Shown piece by piece: positions 37,221 through 46,393 of a stretch of DNA of 64,000 nt. Location: assembly GCF_000732325.1 (NCBI RefSeq), contig NZ_BBIW01000015.1, positions 1 through 64,000 of the forward strand, read 5' to 3'. The notes beneath the pieces are model-generated. The model was not told the origin of the DNA, ran no database searches, and saw nothing but the letters and a program-made list of their open reading frames with translations. How positions within the stretch are numbered: the stretch's first letter is position 1; the number at the start of each line of letters is the position of its first letter. Made by a program: the position numbers and the translations under genes. This stretch comes from Paenibacillus sp. TCA20. Lineage in GTDB: Bacteria > Bacillota > Bacilli > Paenibacillales > Paenibacillaceae.

Positions 37221-38207
37221 ATGTCCAAATTATCTAACCAGCACCAACCTTTAGTTACTCATATATTCACTGCCGATCCATCAGCGCATGTATTCGAGGA
37301 TCGCATCTATATTTATCCTTCGCACGATCTGGATCATAACGAACCTGTGAATGACAATGGGGATCAGTACAAAATGGAGGACTACCATGTTCTATCCATG
37401 TCTGATCCAGACTCACCTGTCACGGATCATGGGGAAGTACTGCATGTAAAGGATGTACCTTGGGCATCACGCCAGATGTGGGCACCAGATGCCGCTTATA
37501 AAAACGGAAAATACTACTTGTTTTTCCCAGCGCGGGATCATGAAGGCATTTTTCGCATTGGGGTCGCCACATCACCCTCTCCGGCAGGTCCGTTTGAGCC
37601 GGAGGAAGATTACATTCAGGGGAGCTTCAGCATCGATCCTGCCGTCTTCACTGATGAAGATGAACAGTCCTACATGCTCTTTGGCGGACTATGGGGCGGG
37701 CAATTGGAGAAGTGGCAGACTGGGAAGTATGAGGAGGATGCTGACGGTCCAGCACCGGATGCTCCTGCACTTGGTCCAAGAATCGCGAAGCTGAGTGAGG
37801 ATATGCTCTCTATGGCTTCAGAGGCAATGGAGATCGTTATATTGGATCAGGAAGGAAAGCCTTTGACTGCTGGCAACGAAGATTGCAGATACTTTGAAGG
37901 TCCGTGGATGCACAAGTATAATGACAAATATTATCTGTCCTATTCCACGGGAACGACGCACAAGCTGGTGTATGCCATAGGGGATAGCCCAACAGGTCCA
38001 TTTACGTTTCAAGGCACAATTCTCCCACCTGTTATGGGTTGGACAACGCATCATTCCATAGTTCAATTTAAGGACAAATGGTACTTGTTCTATCATGATA
38101 GTTCCCTCTCCGAAGGCATCGACTACAAACGCTGTATTAAATTTGCTGAGCTGACGTACAATCCGGATGGCACCATTCAAATGATTGATCCATATCCAGA
38201 AAAGTAG
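37221..38207 (+). CDS. Cytoplasmic GH43 (subfamily 1-like) xylosidase/arabinosidase
   Basis: The 328-residue single-domain GH43 propeller has base Asp19 in TADPSAH, Asp139 in SIDPAVF and acid Glu226 in YFEGPWMHKY. The motif QMWAPDAAYKNGKYYLFFPA is characteristic of compact beta-xylosidase/arabinofuranosidase members without a C-terminal sandwich. No signal peptide is present. ATG 37221 is preferred: AAGGAG at 37207-37212 is 8 nt upstream, while the in-frame 37182 start has no site. It likely acts on short xylo-oligosaccharides released by the GH10 enzyme. A strong terminator follows, ending the importer-enzyme transcript. Confidence 0.9.
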   Translation: MSKLSNQHQPLVTHIFTADPSAHVFEDRIYIYPSHDLDHNEPVNDNGDQYKMEDYHVLSMSDPDSPVTDHGEVLHVKDVPWASRQMWAPDAAYKNGKYYLFFPARDHEGIFRIGVATSPSPAGPFEPEEDYIQGSFSIDPAVFTDEDEQSYMLFGGLWGGQLEKWQTGKYEEDADGPAPDAPALGPRIAKLSEDMLSMASEAMEIVILDQEGKPLTAGNEDCRYFEGPWMHKYNDKYYLSYSTGTTHKLVYAIGDSPTGPFTFQGTILPPVMGWTTHHSIVQFKDKWYLFYHDSSLSEGIDYKRCIKFAELTYNPDGTIQMIDPYPEK

Positions 38208-38315
38208 CAGTGTTGCGGATTCTATAGGGTTGACAGTCTCTGATGTTAACCGCAGTCACTGAAGTGACTTGAGTTTTTGTTGTCTCAGCGAGTGGCATGG
38301 AATTACGTTCACGGC

Positions 38316-38362
38316 CGAAAAACCTTCTCTGCCAATACAGACATGGCATAGAAGGTTTTTCG
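38316..38362 (+). terminator. Terminator ending the importer/GH43/GH10/GH43 operon
   Basis: CGAAAAACCTTCT (38316-38328) pairs perfectly with AGAAGGTTTTTCG (38350-38362); the loop contains a second stem, TGCCA/TGGCA. Confidence 0.85.
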
Positions 38363-38461
38363 TTTATATACTCAGCTTCTTCACTAGAATGGTCAACATC
38401 ACATTGAATATTGTTCTTTTCCTTATTCATTCTTCAGAACAAAATGGGGTGAAATTATAAA

Positions 38462-40000
38462 ATGTATTCAAATCCAATGATATGGGCTGACTACCCAGAT
38501 CCTGATGTTATACGCGTGGAAGATACGTATTACATGGTGAGTACAACCATGCATATGATGCCGGGCTGCGTCATCCTTCGCTCTTATGACCTAATCCATT
38601 GGGAAGTAGCCACTCATGTTTACGACACACTGGATAACACACCTGCTCAGCGACTTGAGAGCGGTCAACATATTTATGGCAAAGGCATGTGGGCTGCATC
38701 CTTACGGTATCATCAGGAAATGTTCTACGTCATCTTTGTCGCCAACGATACTCGAAAAACGTATTTGTACTCATCAACCTCTATAACAGGACCGTGGAAT
38801 AAGCAAATTGTAAAGGGATTCTATCATGATTGCTCCTTATTTTTTGACGATGATGAACGGATTTATCTTGTGCACGGGAATACCGAGATCTATTTAACTG
38901 AATTAGATACAGATCTGACCGGACCTAAGCCTGGTGGACTAGAGCGTATCATCGTAAAGGAAGAGCAGCCTAGTTACCTGGGATACGAGGGGGCTCACTT
39001 TTACAAAATAGATGGGAAGTATTATGTGTTTTTAATTCACATAACGAAGGCTTCTGGCCGAAGAACACAGGCTTTTTACATGGCCGATTCCCTGGAAGGA
39101 GTATTTACCGGTGGAGATGTATTCAATGATGATATGGGTTACTTTAACTCCGGTGTTGCCCAAGGGGGGATCGTAGATACACCGGACGGTGACTGGTATG
39201 CGATGCTATTTCAAGATCATGGGGCGGTTGGCCGTATTCCTGTCGTGGTACCGATTCGTTTTAATCACCATGTTCCAGAGTTTGGAAGTGAAGCACCTAA
39301 ACAGATTGATATCCCGAGCACGAGACCCGGTTATAGCTATCGTCCTTTGGTCGGTAGTGATTCATTTCATTATGAAATCGGTGAGGATGGGAGAATTCGT
39401 CTTCGTGATATCTGGCAGTGGAATCATACCCCGAATGACAATCTCTGGACCGTAACCGAGAAACCTGGCGTTTATCGAGTACGGACGGGTCAGATCAGTC
39501 CGAATCTGACCTTTGCCGTAAATACGCTAACCCAGCGTTCCATGGGACCTGCTTGCGAAACTACGGTTAGGCTTGATGGCAGCGGTCTGAATGACGGTGA
39601 TTATGCCGGATTGTGCTTCCTGATTGGTACATACGGTATGATTGCCCTTACGAAAAATGAAGGTCAATTTTACTTGGTTATGCAGGCTAGAAGCAGTGAA
39701 GACTCCACCATCTTCGGAAATCTGATTGACCAAGAGCCTGCTACTGAGTATGCCCGTATTCTCGTAGCAGATCCGGTAGTTACCTTAAAAGCTTATGGAA
39801 ACTTTGTAGACAATCAAGACGAGTGTTCTTTCGCTTACTTGGATGGAACGGAGTGGAGGAGCTTAGGCATTTCCCATAAAATGGTTTACAAGCTAGATCA
39901 TTTTATGGGTTGTCGAATTGGTTTGTTTTTGTATTCAACAAGTGCAATTGGTGGTACTGCCGACTTTTCAAATTTCAATTACCGAGTAATCATGCCCTAA
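38462..40000 (+). CDS. Cytoplasmic GH43 beta-xylosidase with C-terminal sandwich
   Basis: The 512-residue enzyme has a GH43 propeller (about residues 1-300) with Asp13 in YPDPDVI, Asp123 in YHDCSLFFDDD and Glu176 in GYEGAHFYK. A C-terminal beta-sandwich covers the active-site face, as in large beta-xylosidases. It has no signal peptide. It is transcribed separately from the upstream operon, since a strong terminator lies between. GGGGTGA about 12 nt upstream is the likely binding site. Sequence differs clearly from the other two GH43 proteins, so different linkage or decoration preferences are likely. Confidence 0.88.
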   Translation: MYSNPMIWADYPDPDVIRVEDTYYMVSTTMHMMPGCVILRSYDLIHWEVATHVYDTLDNTPAQRLESGQHIYGKGMWAASLRYHQEMFYVIFVANDTRKTYLYSSTSITGPWNKQIVKGFYHDCSLFFDDDERIYLVHGNTEIYLTELDTDLTGPKPGGLERIIVKEEQPSYLGYEGAHFYKIDGKYYVFLIHITKASGRRTQAFYMADSLEGVFTGGDVFNDDMGYFNSGVAQGGIVDTPDGDWYAMLFQDHGAVGRIPVVVPIRFNHHVPEFGSEAPKQIDIPSTRPGYSYRPLVGSDSFHYEIGEDGRIRLRDIWQWNHTPNDNLWTVTEKPGVYRVRTGQISPNLTFAVNTLTQRSMGPACETTVRLDGSGLNDGDYAGLCFLIGTYGMIALTKNEGQFYLVMQARSSEDSTIFGNLIDQEPATEYARILVADPVVTLKAYGNFVDNQDECSFAYLDGTEWRSLGISHKMVYKLDHFMGCRIGLFLYSTSAIGGTADFSNFNYRVIMP

Positions 40001-40012
40001 GCGTTAGATTGA

Positions 40013-40050
40013 GTATATAAGAAGTCGCCAAACGGCGGCTTCTTATATAC
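40013..40050 (+). terminator. Terminator after the third GH43 gene
   Basis: A 17-bp inverted repeat, 40013-40029 against 40034-40050, has an AAAC loop and one G-T pair (GAAGTCGCC/GGCGGCTTC core). Confidence 0.8.
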
Positions 40051-40141
40051 TCAGCAAGCATAAGTTGTTGTACAATATAGGGATTCCAGATGATAGAGCA
40101 AGAGAAGTGTTCATTTCCAGCTGAATTGGGGGAATGTTGTC

Positions 40142-41812
40142 ATGAATATGAGATGGCAGGATATAACAAGGAAGACCTTCGTTCTGTTCATTGTTCTGTG
40201 CATCCCAGCAAGTCAATATGAAGAGAATGTAGAACCACAAAATATACAGTCGAATGGGCAGCAAATTCAGAACTTATACAGTTTAGGGAAATACTCCCCT
40301 CCGATAGAAGTGTCGTTTGTCATGGAAACCGGAGAAGAACTGCAACAGATCATTAGTGAGCTTCCAGATGAGACCGTGCTGGATAATCGCTGGACCCGTT
40401 TGTACGAGAATGAATTAGGCATTCGGATTCACTATGAGTGGATTGCGAGTGGAGATGTATACAACCAGAAGCTGGGGGTATCCCTCGCTGCTGGACGTTT
40501 CCCAGACGTGGTCAAAGTCAATCCATACCAGCTCAGGCAACTAAGCAATGCCGGATTGATTGAAGAATTGACCGAAGTGTATGATACGTATGCTTCAACG
40601 CTTACAAAAGATATTTTGGAGGCAGAGGGAAGAGGATCGTTCAACGCAGCCACGATTGACGGTAAACTTATGGCAATTCCCGAGACATCTTCTTCGATCG
40701 AAACTGCACAATATCTGTGGATTCGAACGGACTGGCTGGAGCGTTTAGATCTGCAGCCACCTGAAACCATGGAAGACTTGATTCGAATATCGAAAGCGTT
40801 TACAGATGGAGATCCTGACGGAAACGGAGAACACGACACATATGGATTGGCGCTGACGAATTATTTATGGGATCCCGTAATGGGGGCTTCCGGGTTGATG
40901 GCTGGATACGGCGCTTTTCCTAATATATGGATTAAAGATTCTGAAGGGAAGCTTGCTTACGGCGGCATACAACCTGAAGTCCGCGAAGCGCTGAAAGTAT
41001 TGCAGACCATGTATCGAGAGGGTCAATTGGATCCGGATTTCGGTTACAAAAATGGAAGCAAGGAGCTGCGTCTAATTTCCGACGGAAAAATCGGCATGCT
41101 CTATGGCGAGCAGTGGGCGTCCTTTATACTGCAGAGCAGCCGGGATAACGATACGAATGCGGAATGGCAGGCTTACCCTATTGTAGCGGAATCAGGGAGA
41201 AATCTCTTTGTCCCGCTTCGTTTAAATACGGGTCAATATTTCGCTGTTAAAAAAGGGTTCTCCCATCCTGAAGTGATCGTGAAGCTGATGAATCTTCATC
41301 TCGATACAAACTGGGGTGAGCATGCAAAGTATGAAACTTACTATAACGATGACTCCCGAGCGGTGTGGAAGCTGTCACCGGTTACTCCGTTTCCGGGTAA
41401 CAAAAACATTGATGCCTACAAACAAATTCGCGATGCTAGGAAAACAGGAGATTACTCGGGCTTGAAGGATGAAGCTCTTGTCATTCACAAACGAATGGTA
41501 GCCTACGATTCACAAGGTGTAGATAGTGGCTGGGGCTGGAAACAAACTTATGGGCCTACAGGAGCTTTTAGCATCGCTGATTCCTATGAGAAGAACGGTC
41601 AGCTTCTATATGATCAGTACACGGGTGGGGTAACGGACACGATGGTTGATCGGCAGATCATCCTCCGAGATCTCCAGCTTGAAGCTTATATGAACATCAT
41701 TCTTGGCAAGCCAATCGAAGAGTTTGATCGCTTCGTAGAAGAATGGCGCAAGCTGGGAGGAGATCAGATTACTTCGGAAGTTAATGCGTGGTTCGAAGCG
41801 GAGGTCTCTTAA
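40142..41812 (+). CDS. LplA-type solute-binding protein linked to a two-component system, no permease
   Basis: The 556-residue protein has an N-terminal hydrophobic stretch (KTFVLFIVLCIPAS). Cys20 follows I-V-L, so the lipobox is non-standard at -1 and lipidation is uncertain. The body is a large sugar-binding fold, with EF-like loop TDGDPDGNGEHDTYG, NQKLGVSLAAGRFPDVVKV and the C-terminal EEWRKLGGDQITSEVNAWF motif. The gene is followed 61 bp later by a YesM-type kinase and a YesN-type regulator, with no permease. It could act as the ligand-binding partner of the kinase, handing over a sugar signal, or as an extra binding protein for another importer; both are inference. The leader segment between the signal and the domain is unusually short and polar. 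Confidence 0.82.
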   Translation: MNMRWQDITRKTFVLFIVLCIPASQYEENVEPQNIQSNGQQIQNLYSLGKYSPPIEVSFVMETGEELQQIISELPDETVLDNRWTRLYENELGIRIHYEWIASGDVYNQKLGVSLAAGRFPDVVKVNPYQLRQLSNAGLIEELTEVYDTYASTLTKDILEAEGRGSFNAATIDGKLMAIPETSSSIETAQYLWIRTDWLERLDLQPPETMEDLIRISKAFTDGDPDGNGEHDTYGLALTNYLWDPVMGASGLMAGYGAFPNIWIKDSEGKLAYGGIQPEVREALKVLQTMYREGQLDPDFGYKNGSKELRLISDGKIGMLYGEQWASFILQSSRDNDTNAEWQAYPIVAESGRNLFVPLRLNTGQYFAVKKGFSHPEVIVKLMNLHLDTNWGEHAKYETYYNDDSRAVWKLSPVTPFPGNKNIDAYKQIRDARKTGDYSGLKDEALVIHKRMVAYDSQGVDSGWGWKQTYGPTGAFSIADSYEKNGQLLYDQYTGGVTDTMVDRQIILRDLQLEAYMNIILGKPIEEFDRFVEEWRKLGGDQITSEVNAWFEAEVS

Positions 41813-41873
41813 GCAGCTCTATACTTTCCCATGACCATACTCTATATAAAGAAGGATTTCTACCATTTTTGCA

Positions 41874-43646
41874 TTGGATGTGAGTGGATTGAAGATACCT
41901 GCCGAATCATGGTTTAATAGTATATTTGCACGATTAATCATCACCTACCTGGTCTTCGTACTTCCTCTAATTCTTCTCGGCGTGTACTTATATCAATGGA
42001 GTTATGACAATGCCAGCAAGGAAATATCCTTATCTGCAGAAAGAACATTGAACCAGTATGTAGCGGAGTTAAACCGGGAAGTAGAATGGATTGAGCTTCA
42101 GCAGTTTAATATCGCTGAAGATCGAAAACTCAATCGGCTGGCGATTCTCTGGGATATGATGGATCAAGTTGAGCGACGTGATACACTGAATTATTTATCA
42201 GAACGACTAGCGGCCTTCAAGAACAGCAGTGCCTATATTGAGAATGTCAATATTCATATTCCTACCGTTGGCAAGAGCATTTCCTCAACTATAGGAATCG
42301 ACGACTTCGATGAGGACTCCTATGAATACTTCAGCTCAGGGAACCAGGGGAAAGGCACGCGCTTCACCATAAAAGAGGAGACAATAAACCTAAGTGCCGT
42401 TCGTCTATCTGGCAAGAAGAGTGAAGCAGCGCTGTTTGTTATACAAGTGGAGCTAGATACAGAACATTTTCAGAATGAATTATCTCGGCTTAACTTGTAT
42501 CCTGAGAGTGTTACATTTCTGGTTGAGGACAAAACGAGACATGCCATCACGGATAAACAACAAATCAGCAATGTCATTCTATCCAATTATCAAGAGCAGA
42601 GTGTACAGGCTTCAGGTGACGAAGTGTGGATGAAGGTGGACGGACAAAGGTATCAAGTGACCCAGTCCCATATAGATGCCCTCGGTTTGTCCGTGGCTTC
42701 GTATATACCGGAAGAAATTGTAACCAGTCCCCTCAGCAAGTTCAATCATTGGGCCTGGTTGTTTGCAATCACATCATTTGTTGCGATTGCAGCGTTTCTT
42801 TATTCAAGCTACAAGCTAATTCACATTCCTTTACTACATTTGGTCAAAAGATTTAAAAAAATGGAGGCAGGTGTGCTGGATATCCCTATTGTCCACCATC
42901 GAAAAGATGAATTTGGATTCCTCTACTCCAGGTTTAATCAGATGATTGAAAATCTTCAGCTGCTCATTGATCGAGATTTTAAAAAAACAATGATGATGCA
43001 GCGTGCGGAGTTAAAACAGCTTCAATCGCAAATTAATCCGCATTTTCTATACAATAGTTTCTTCATCCTCAATTCGCTTGCAAGAACTGGGGAAACGCAG
43101 CGGATCGAAGAGTTTACGAATATGCTTGGGGAATATTTCAGATTCATTACCCGTAACGGGACAGACCAAGTCAGGTTGAAGGAAGAAGTAGAGCACTCAA
43201 GAATATATACCGAAATCCAGCAGCTCAGATTCTCAAGGCGCATTAAAGTAGATTTCGGAGCATTACCGCAGCAGATGGAACATATTCAGGTGCCCAGGCT
43301 CATTATTCAACCTATTATTGAAAACGCCTATGAGCACAGCCTTGAAAAGAACACGACTACAGGCCTCCTGGTCGTCCGCTTTAGCCTTATAGGTGAATAT
43401 GCCGAAATTACGGTCGAAGATAACGGGTGTGAAACGAGAGAAGAGCTTATTCAAAGTATTCAAGATCGATTAGAGCAGGAAGATGGTACGGATGAAATGA
43501 CCGGATTGATGAATATTCATCGACGTCTACGACTGACATATGGAGAAGGATGCGGCCTATTCCTAGCAAGAGGCGAACTTCAAGGCTTCAAAGTCACTAT
43601 TCGAATTCGTGCGAAGGAAGGGGAAATCAAATGTATCGACTATTGA
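41874..43646 (+). CDS. YesM-type sensor histidine kinase (second system)
   Basis: The 590-residue kinase has TM1 at about residues 17-38 and an extracellular sensor of about 240 residues. TM2 lies at about 285-305, followed by HAMP (about 306-360). The His motif QSQINPHFLYNSFFILN has the phospho-acceptor near residue 390, and the HATPase has N-box IENAYEHSL. The G-box region reads VEDNGCETREEL, which departs from the usual DNGxGM and may weaken ATP binding. The start is uncertain: TTG 41874, GTG 41880 and TTG 41889 are in frame and AAGGA lies about 20 nt upstream. It overlaps the regulator gene by 16 bp. Confidence 0.87.
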   Translation: MDVSGLKIPAESWFNSIFARLIITYLVFVLPLILLGVYLYQWSYDNASKEISLSAERTLNQYVAELNREVEWIELQQFNIAEDRKLNRLAILWDMMDQVERRDTLNYLSERLAAFKNSSAYIENVNIHIPTVGKSISSTIGIDDFDEDSYEYFSSGNQGKGTRFTIKEETINLSAVRLSGKKSEAALFVIQVELDTEHFQNELSRLNLYPESVTFLVEDKTRHAITDKQQISNVILSNYQEQSVQASGDEVWMKVDGQRYQVTQSHIDALGLSVASYIPEEIVTSPLSKFNHWAWLFAITSFVAIAAFLYSSYKLIHIPLLHLVKRFKKMEAGVLDIPIVHHRKDEFGFLYSRFNQMIENLQLLIDRDFKKTMMMQRAELKQLQSQINPHFLYNSFFILNSLARTGETQRIEEFTNMLGEYFRFITRNGTDQVRLKEEVEHSRIYTEIQQLRFSRRIKVDFGALPQQMEHIQVPRLIIQPIIENAYEHSLEKNTTTGLLVVRFSLIGEYAEITVEDNGCETREELIQSIQDRLEQEDGTDEMTGLMNIHRRLRLTYGEGCGLFLARGELQGFKVTIRIRAKEGEIKCIDY

Positions 43647-45256
43647 TTGTGGATGACGAGGAAATTATTACAGACAGTCTGTATGAAACGTTCGCCAGAG
43701 CCATGCCAGACCGGCTAGACGTATGTAAAGCCTACTCCTCAAAAGAGGCTTTGCATTGGATGCAGCGCACTAGAATCGATATTATTTTGACGGACATTCG
43801 CATGCCAGGTATGAGTGGACTGGAGCTGGCAAAACAGATTCAAGATTATTGGCCGAATTGTCGGGTTATTTTCTTGACAGGACATAGTGATTTTGACTAT
43901 GCCTATCGAGCTCTGCAATTACAGAACGTACGTTACTTGCTCAAAACGGAAGGCTATAACAAGGTGATGTCTGTTGTTGAAGAAGTGTTGGATGAGATTC
44001 ATCGGAGTCACATGATGCTGGATTTGATGAATCAAACACGTGAAGTAACCTCCCAACTGGCAGCGATGCAGCAAGATGAATTTTTACGAAAATTACTTCA
44101 AGATAGTATGGCTGCTACATCTACGGCAAACGATTTACAGTATGAGTTGAACAAACGAAATATTGATTTACAGGCTGGCCACCCAGTACATATGGTCTTG
44201 GGTCGATTAAACCCATCGCTTGAGAATACATCTGATCTGACACGGGTTCAAGAATCAGTGCGCATTATTGGATCCTCGTTCATGCATGAGAACGCAGTAT
44301 ATGCAAGTGTTACAGACCATTCTGGTGATACTGTCTGGCTCGTTCAGATGAAACGAGAAGACGGGATGGCGGATAGCACCTTAGTAAAATTTCTGGAGGG
44401 TACACTAGAGCTGGTGCAGAATGCATGCATGGCTTCACTTGGCGTATCCATCACCTTCACATTAAGTGGGCGAGGCTGTAGTTTTGCAGAGATTACGAGA
44501 CAATATGAACGCTTAAGATTGCTTCAATGGATGAATACAGGCGAGTGCATATCCATGGTACTCACAGACGATGACAAATCCCCCTCTACAGGATTTGCAA
44601 AAGAGTCCGTAAGAATTTCGAGCAAGATTGAGCTTATGTCAGGATATTTAGAAACAGGACGGATTCAATCATTCTATGACATGTTTGAGGAGCTTACCGG
44701 AGAATTGCTGCAGTCGGATATTACAATGGAGGGAGCTGTAGAAACCTATTATAACGTAGCATTGCTGCTACAGTCGACGATCAATCGTTGGGGACTTCAG
44801 CAGAATATTGAAGATCAAAGAAGCTTGCTTCATTTAGGGGAATTCACCAGTAGAAAAGATGCTGTAAAGTACTTATATCGTGTAGCTGATGAATTGGTAT
44901 ATTTCAAGAGATCGAATGAACAAGACGGTACGAATATGGCGATCCGTTCTTTGTGCAGCTACATTGAGGAGAACCTTGAAAAAGACCTCTCGCTGGTAAG
45001 ACTGGCTGAGCTGCATCACTTTAACCCATCTTATTTATCGAGGTTGTTTAAGCAAGAGAAGGGGACGAACCTATCTGAGTTTATCGACGATTGCCGCATT
45101 AGAAGAGCGAAGGAGCTGCTGCAGAATACGGATCTCATGATCCGGGAGGTCGCAATAAAGGTGGGCTATGAGGCAGCACATTCGTTTACGCGGCTCTTCA
45201 AGAAACTCACAGGCATGACCCCTCAGGAGTACCGAGAATCTCAGGTAATACGCTAA
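43631..45256 (+). CDS. YesN-type response regulator (second system)
   Basis: The 541-residue protein has a receiver with DDE at residues 8-10 and phospho-acceptor Asp55 in LTDIRMPG. The usual KP after the last strand is replaced by KT (YLLKTEGYN), keeping the catalytic Lys. A long middle region leads to the C-terminal AraC-type domain (LSLVRLAELHHFNPSYLSRLFKQ and MIREVAIKVGYEAAHSFTRLFKK) ending MTPQEYR. ATG 43631 has AGGGGA about 6 nt upstream and lies inside the kinase 3' end. A terminator follows at 45303. Likely targets are the SBP-kinase operon itself or the large importer operon downstream. Confidence 0.9.
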   Translation: MYRLLIVDDEEIITDSLYETFARAMPDRLDVCKAYSSKEALHWMQRTRIDIILTDIRMPGMSGLELAKQIQDYWPNCRVIFLTGHSDFDYAYRALQLQNVRYLLKTEGYNKVMSVVEEVLDEIHRSHMMLDLMNQTREVTSQLAAMQQDEFLRKLLQDSMAATSTANDLQYELNKRNIDLQAGHPVHMVLGRLNPSLENTSDLTRVQESVRIIGSSFMHENAVYASVTDHSGDTVWLVQMKREDGMADSTLVKFLEGTLELVQNACMASLGVSITFTLSGRGCSFAEITRQYERLRLLQWMNTGECISMVLTDDDKSPSTGFAKESVRISSKIELMSGYLETGRIQSFYDMFEELTGELLQSDITMEGAVETYYNVALLLQSTINRWGLQQNIEDQRSLLHLGEFTSRKDAVKYLYRVADELVYFKRSNEQDGTNMAIRSLCSYIEENLEKDLSLVRLAELHHFNPSYLSRLFKQEKGTNLSEFIDDCRIRRAKELLQNTDLMIREVAIKVGYEAAHSFTRLFKKLTGMTPQEYRESQVIR

Positions 45257-45302
45257 ACATAGGCAGCGGGAAATGTGAAGGGCAAGCCTAAATTTGTAAA
45301 TG

Positions 45303-45331
45303 ACCACAGGGACAGCCCTGTGGTTTTTTTT
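45303..45331. terminator. Terminator after the second two-component system
   Basis: ACCACAGGG (45303-45311) pairs perfectly with CCCTGTGGT (45316-45324), followed by eight Ts. It is strong for the plus strand. Confidence 0.9.
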
Positions 45332-45368
45332 GGTGAAGCAGGAGCCATATTGGGATGGAGAATTTAAT

Positions 45369-46121
45369 CTAGGCGGTGTAGCTCGTTTGTCTTCTGTAGG
45401 CATTGGGGCTTGATCCGGTATAGGCTTTAAACTTTTTGTAAAACCAATCGAGATCTTTGTAGCCTACCTCTAAGGCAATCTCATAATTTCGCAGACGGGT
45501 CGAGGACAAGAGGAGCTTAGCCTTCTCCATTCGCTGCTGCAGCATGTAGTCATTGAAAGACATTTTTTCCTCCAGCTTGAACTTTTGACCAAGGTAAGCA
45601 CAGTTGAAATGCAGCATGTCGGAGATTTTCTTCAACGTGATGTCATCACATAAATGTTCCCTCACATAGGTCTTGACGACATGTATCACATGACAAGAAT
45701 CCATTCGCTTGCCTCTCATATCCATAGGGTGAAGAAGAGACGATGACTCTGTATCCAGCTTGGCTATCAGTCCATGCAAACTGTGAAGAAAGGAAGAGAG
45801 GCAGACGGGAAAAGGGAGATAATCATTTACCTGATAAGTTAATGCTTTACGTACAAGTCTAAAGTGATCCCTGCCACCCATCAGGAGGATCGGTATCTGA
45901 CTGAACTTACGTATGTTATGGCATAACCATAAAGCAGCCGTGTCACAACGCTCTGTATTTACGACAATGACAGAATAATCACTCTTCGTTAAGGCTTCCA
46001 GGGCAGCAGAAGAGGAAAATACATAATTTCTGATGGTGTAGTTATCGTTCCTATGACGCAGAAGCTGTTCCAACTCTTTGTACAGATAGCGGCTGTAATC
46101 CACAAGTAATATTTGATGCAC
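45369..46121 (-). CDS. AraC family regulator with a degenerate receiver domain
   Basis: The 250-residue protein starts like a response regulator (HQILLVDYSRYLYKEL). Only one of the two N-terminal acidic residues remains. Asn55 stands where the phospho-acceptor Asp is expected (SVIVVNTERCD), and the Lys before the last strand is lost (YLPFPV where YLLKP is usual). It therefore cannot be phosphorylated in the normal way. The C-terminal half is a full AraC-type domain (ITLKKISDMLHFNCAYLGQKFKL, NYEIALEVGYKDLDWFYKKFKAYTG). The start is taken as GTG 46121, with GAGGT about 9 nt upstream; extension to 46166 adds a segment outside the receiver fold. It is divergent from the ten-gene importer operon, its most likely target. 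Confidence 0.8.
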   Translation of the reverse strand: MHQILLVDYSRYLYKELEQLLRHRNDNYTIRNYVFSSSAALEALTKSDYSVIVVNTERCDTAALWLCHNIRKFSQIPILLMGGRDHFRLVRKALTYQVNDYLPFPVCLSSFLHSLHGLIAKLDTESSSLLHPMDMRGKRMDSCHVIHVVKTYVREHLCDDITLKKISDMLHFNCAYLGQKFKLEEKMSFNDYMLQQRMEKAKLLLSSTRLRNYEIALEVGYKDLDWFYKKFKAYTGSSPNAYRRQTSYTA

Positions 46122-46334
46122 GAAGCAATACCTCACTTTCTCTTGAATTAGGTATCCATGGATCAACTGAAATATAGCTTAAAACTATTATGGTAATTAA
46201 AGAAAGCGCATACAATATGCATATTTTTGTTGAATAAGCATTTCTTTACCAATTGGAAATTCATTCCTCCCGCTGTTCCGGGTTTAGGACACCTATCTAT
46301 AATCTGCCAGGATAAACATCTGTATTTCCCCGGG

Positions 46335-46362
46335 TTGTTTGCGTTTTCATTCAAGATATAAA
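46335..46362 (+). promoter_or_regulatory. SigA-type promoter of the ten-gene operon with a full cre match
   Basis: TTGTTT (46335-46340) and TATAAA (46357-46362) are 16 bp apart. Overlapping the -35 box, positions 46336-46349 read on the minus strand as TGAAAACGCAAACA, which matches all 14 positions of the CcpA consensus TGNAARCGNWWWCA. CcpA bound here would block polymerase directly. Confidence 0.65.
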
Positions 46363-46393
46363 CTTGAGAACAAATGATAACAGGGGGAAAACA

